Assembly: GCF_023035675.1 (NCBI RefSeq)
Contig: NZ_CP073142.1
Coordinates: forward strand, 62,001-126,000
Direction: 5' to 3'
DNA: 64,000 bases
Source of the DNA: Borrelia hermsii DAH
GTDB lineage: Bacteria > Spirochaetota > Spirochaetia > Borreliales > Borreliaceae
Shown piece after piece: positions 62,778 through 64,000 of the stretch. Each line of letters starts with the position of its first letter. Position 1 is the first letter of the stretch. The notes under the pieces were generated by a model. The model ran no database searches. It saw only the letters and a program-made list of their open reading frames with translations, and had not been told where the DNA came from. The translations under genes were made by a program, and so were the position numbers.

Positions 62778-63461
62778 TTAAATCCCATGATATGATGTAG
62801 AAGAAACACTAAATAATGAACGGAATAAACTGCCTATTCCACTCCAACCAGATGAAGAGCGTGGCTTAACAGCTTTTGGCTTAGCAACTTTTGGTTTAGC
62901 AGCAGCTGGGGCTTTAGCTGGTTTTGAAGGAACAGTACCTTTTGATGTTTGGGTAACAGTCTTAGTACTTTCTGATTTCTCAGAAACCTCTGGGGTCTTT
63001 ACTTCTGGCTCAACAACTTCTGCAGTCCCAACACTTTCAGTTTTAACACTCAAACCAGCAGCAATTTCTGATCCAGCACCAGTACCAGCAACTTCTACTC
63101 CTTGACTATTAGCTTCTTCTTTTTGCTCATCAGAACTTCCCTCTTCCTTAGCTTCCTTTGCTTCTTCAGCTTGCTCTTCAGCTTCCTCTTGCTCTTCAGT
63201 TTCCTCAGAAGCTTCTGCGCCTTGAACAACATCAGCAACAGCTCCTAATACTTGAACACCAACATCGCCAATGCCTTCAAGAATAGATGAAAGCCCAGAA
63301 ACAATTAAATCTTCTGCTCCTGGCTCAGAAGACACATGCTTAGAAGACATAAGCCTATCACGCAAATCACCCAACTGAACATCTGCCATTAAACCTTCAT
63401 AAAGGTCACAGCTAAACATAAATACACTGAAAAATATAAAAATAATATGTAACTTTTTCAT
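62778..63461 (-). CDS. Lipoprotein with acidic coiled/low-complexity linker and Pro/Lys/Ala tail
   Basis: 227 aa. Lipobox MFSC. After a short helix-rich part (LIVSGLSSILEGIGDVGVQVLG) comes an acidic Glu/Ala run (EETEEQEEAEEQAEEAKEA) and a Ser/Val/Glu linker, then an AAKPKVAKPKAVKP repeat and a small C-terminus (FRSLFSVSSTSYHG). It lacks the domain of the two neighbours, so only the head is like theirs (CDLYEGLM). Its modified Pro/Lys tail resembles surface-exposed linkers. Function unknown. Confidence 0.6.
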   Translation of the reverse strand: MKKLHIIFIFFSVFMFSCDLYEGLMADVQLGDLRDRLMSSKHVSSEPGAEDLIVSGLSSILEGIGDVGVQVLGAVADVVQGAEASEETEEQEEAEEQAEEAKEAKEEGSSDEQKEEANSQGVEVAGTGAGSEIAAGLSVKTESVGTAEVVEPEVKTPEVSEKSESTKTVTQTSKGTVPSKPAKAPAAAKPKVAKPKAVKPRSSSGWSGIGSLFRSLFSVSSTSYHGI

Positions 63462-63674
63462 AATATTCTCTTATTTCCTCTCCTAATTATAAATTTCTAT
63501 TCATAATCGATCTTTAAAACTCAAATTATGAATAGAAATAATATATAACAGTAAATTCTAAATCCAAATAAAATTTTTAAATTATTATTATAAAAATAAA
63601 TGCATATACGTACTAATAAGTTCAATAAAATTTAAATCAATTTTAAATATCAATTAAATTTTAAGGTTTTAATT

Positions 63675-64000
63675 TTAATGTAAAATATCAAAATACCTTT
63701 CTTCGGACAAGAAATTAACAGTCTCAATGCTATACTCAACATCATCATGAGAGACTAAAGTAATTTTAAATCCTACTTGCTCGCGCAAAGCCTTAAATAG
63801 GGCTTCATTAAGTGTAATAGTCAAATTATTAACTACTTTAACTGAATACTCTTTTAAATACTTCCGGTCCAAATCATTACTACCAACAATTTGAAAATAT
63901 GGCACATCTGATGAGTTAAACTCCGGTTTGGTTATTTTATAATTATAAAGCCTAGCATCAACTCCATCAAAAATTACATTTTTAAACTTCATTAAGCGTC
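63675..64000 (-). CDS. B-family-like protein, 5' part outside the window
   Basis: The frame is open to the window edge; 108 codons are visible. It contains RLMKFKNVIFDGVDARLYNY, VVNNLTITLNEALFKALRE, QVGFKITLVSHDDVEYSIETVNFL. These match the B core (FKxVIFDGVEA; NTFTIxLxxR; LKITLxxHYDKEFVVETDNF), so it is a divergent B member some 5 kb from the array. An in-frame ATG at 63992 exists but is inside the conserved core, so the true start lies beyond the window. Confidence 0.65.
   Translation of the reverse strand, partial: RLMKFKNVIFDGVDARLYNYKITKPEFNSSDVPYFQIVGSNDLDRKYLKEYSVKVVNNLTITLNEALFKALREQVGFKITLVSHDDVEYSIETVNFLSEERYFDILH

Noticed and set aside
1..64000. CRISPR array, tRNA or rRNA genes, IS transposase, telomere hairpin
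   Set aside because: I looked for regularly spaced repeats, cloverleaf-like GC-rich segments, transposase motifs and terminal inverted sequences and saw none; tandem repeats here are all coding.

Overview
The window is very AT-rich with long runs of A and T, and it is dense in small paralogous lipoprotein and secreted-protein genes. It also carries cp32-type Borrelia phage genes, a Bdr repeat protein, and a plasmid thyX-nrdI-nrdE-nrdF cluster. Together these point to a relapsing-fever group Borrelia, and to its large linear plasmid (megaplasmid), because Lyme-group plasmids lack the nucleotide cluster. Species assignment is inference; no replication or telomere sequence is visible.

Layout. 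(1) 1-17057, minus strand: seventeen tandem paralogs of the virulence-associated lipoprotein / PFam54 (CRASP-like) type. They share a Y-x-x-L-G-[YH]-D-x-x-x-I core. Most are lipoproteins, two have a membrane anchor without a lipobox, three consecutive ones have no export signal, and one has a crippled signal. (2) 17362-21926, minus: thyX, nrdI, nrdE, nrdF and a repetitive membrane protein, a dTMP and deoxyribonucleotide operon. (3) 22330-25348, plus: three tandem lipoproteins of one unrecognised family. (4) 25487-26083, minus: a lipoprotein with a BTA121-type domain, followed by about 900 bp of non-coding DNA with a decayed Mlp-like remnant. (5) 26986-38783, minus: a cp32-type phage morphogenesis block running from portal to baseplate spike, without terminase, integrase, lysis or distal baseplate genes. 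(6) 38899-42165: a Lac-family PTS (IIA, IIB, divergent IIC) with a MupG-family (DUF871) glycosidase. (7) 42510-59038, minus: an expanded array of three families, called here A (BTA121-like lipoproteins), B (about 196-205 aa, exported, paired cysteines) and C (about 172-184 aa, exported). They alternate as C-B units on the right and A-B units on the left, and one plus-strand Bdr gene is inserted. Three B copies are broken, two by the same nonsense codon. (8) 59331-63461, minus: three large lipoproteins, two sharing a C-terminal Mlp-like domain. (9) 63675-64000: the end of a divergent B-family gene that runs off the window.

How the parts work together. Regions 1, 3, 7 and 8 form a surface and periplasmic repertoire evolving by tandem duplication, gene conversion and decay, as expected for host-interaction or immune-evasion loci. 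Regions 2 and 6 add metabolism: nucleotide synthesis independent of a purine/pyrimidine-rich host niche, and sugar uptake. Region 5 is a structural phage remnant. The most promising undescribed element is the A/B/C array. B and C look like ancient paralogs of each other by short shared patterns, and perhaps also of the three plus-strand lipoproteins.

All calls come from reading the sequence; no database search was run, and family names rest on recall of the families.
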